A stretch of DNA of 6,695 nucleotides from Spirochaetaceae bacterium (GTDB lineage Bacteria > Spirochaetota > Spirochaetia > DSM-27196 > SKKC01). This document shows, piece by piece, positions 6,623 through 6,695 of this stretch. The stretch spans positions 1 to 6,695 of the forward strand of contig PWGF01000224.1 in NCBI GenBank assembly GCA_003554375.1. The letters run 5' to 3'. Position 1 is the first letter of the stretch. Each line of letters begins with the position of its first letter. A program made the position numbers and the translations under genes. The notes below the pieces were generated by a model that was not told the origin of the DNA, did not search any database, and saw only the letters and a program-made list of their open reading frames with translations.

Positions 6623-6695
6623 CATCAAAGCCCGCCTCCGCAAACGCTGGGAGCGCGGCGACTTCCTCAAGACCGCGGTGGCGGAGGTGGCCGCC
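6597..6695 (+). CDS. jetD: Wadjet type I nuclease JetD, N-terminal fragment (DUF3322/DUF2220), cut by the window edge
   Basis: Only the first 33 codons are in the window. The peptide begins MPRWTRPADIKARLRKRWER, which fits the N-terminus of DUF3322, where a W-x-x-P-x-D-I/L motif is followed by a basic helix and W-x-R-G. Full-length JetD (usually a little under 400 residues) combines this domain with a DUF2220 Toprim-like part related to topoisomerase VI subunit A, and cleaves the DNA captured by the JetABC motor. The catalytic part is outside the window, so its integrity cannot be assessed. The start overlaps the jetC end by 26 bp in another frame and has a good ribosome binding site. This is the expected position in a jetABCD operon, which strengthens the call beyond what 33 residues could support alone. 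Confidence 0.85.
   Translation, partial: MPRWTRPADIKARLRKRWERGDFLKTAVAEVAA

Overview
The window holds most of a type I Wadjet (JetABCD, also called MksFEBG or EptABCD) anti-plasmid operon, all on the + strand. JetA, JetB and JetC are complete and the first 33 codons of JetD run off the right edge. The DNA is very GC-rich, with strong G/C third-position bias in the genes and recognisable Shine-Dalgarno sequences. This suggests a high-GC bacterium (for example a proteobacterial, acidobacterial, gemmatimonad or actinobacterial lineage). The sequence alone does not allow a firm taxonomic assignment.

Layout. Positions 1-274 are a G-rich leader with no convincing gene. jetA, the kleisin-like DUF3375 subunit, covers about 275-1714. 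The gap from jetA to jetB (1715-2352) is filled by a degenerate tandem array with a 19-bp period: about 32 units over about 1708-2315, whose first unit contains the jetA stop codon. jetB, the KITE-like DUF4194 subunit, covers 2353-3150 and carries an unusual Gly/Ala-rich N-terminal extension of about 60 residues. jetC, the SMC/MukB-like ATPase, covers 3143-6622 and overlaps jetB by 8 bp. jetD, the DUF3322/DUF2220 topoisomerase VI A-like nuclease, starts at 6597 and overlaps jetC by 26 bp.

How the genes work together. From published work on this family, JetA, JetB and JetC form an SMC motor that extrudes DNA loops, and JetD cleaves the DNA, so that small circular plasmids are recognised and destroyed. 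All ATPase motifs of JetC are intact here, so the system looks functional as far as it is visible. The jetB-jetC and jetC-jetD overlaps imply translational coupling.

The part that known Wadjet biology does not explain is the minisatellite-like array that splits jetA from jetBCD. It has a period that is not a multiple of three, an internal exact 36-bp duplication exactly 11 units apart, and a strongly G-rich + strand.
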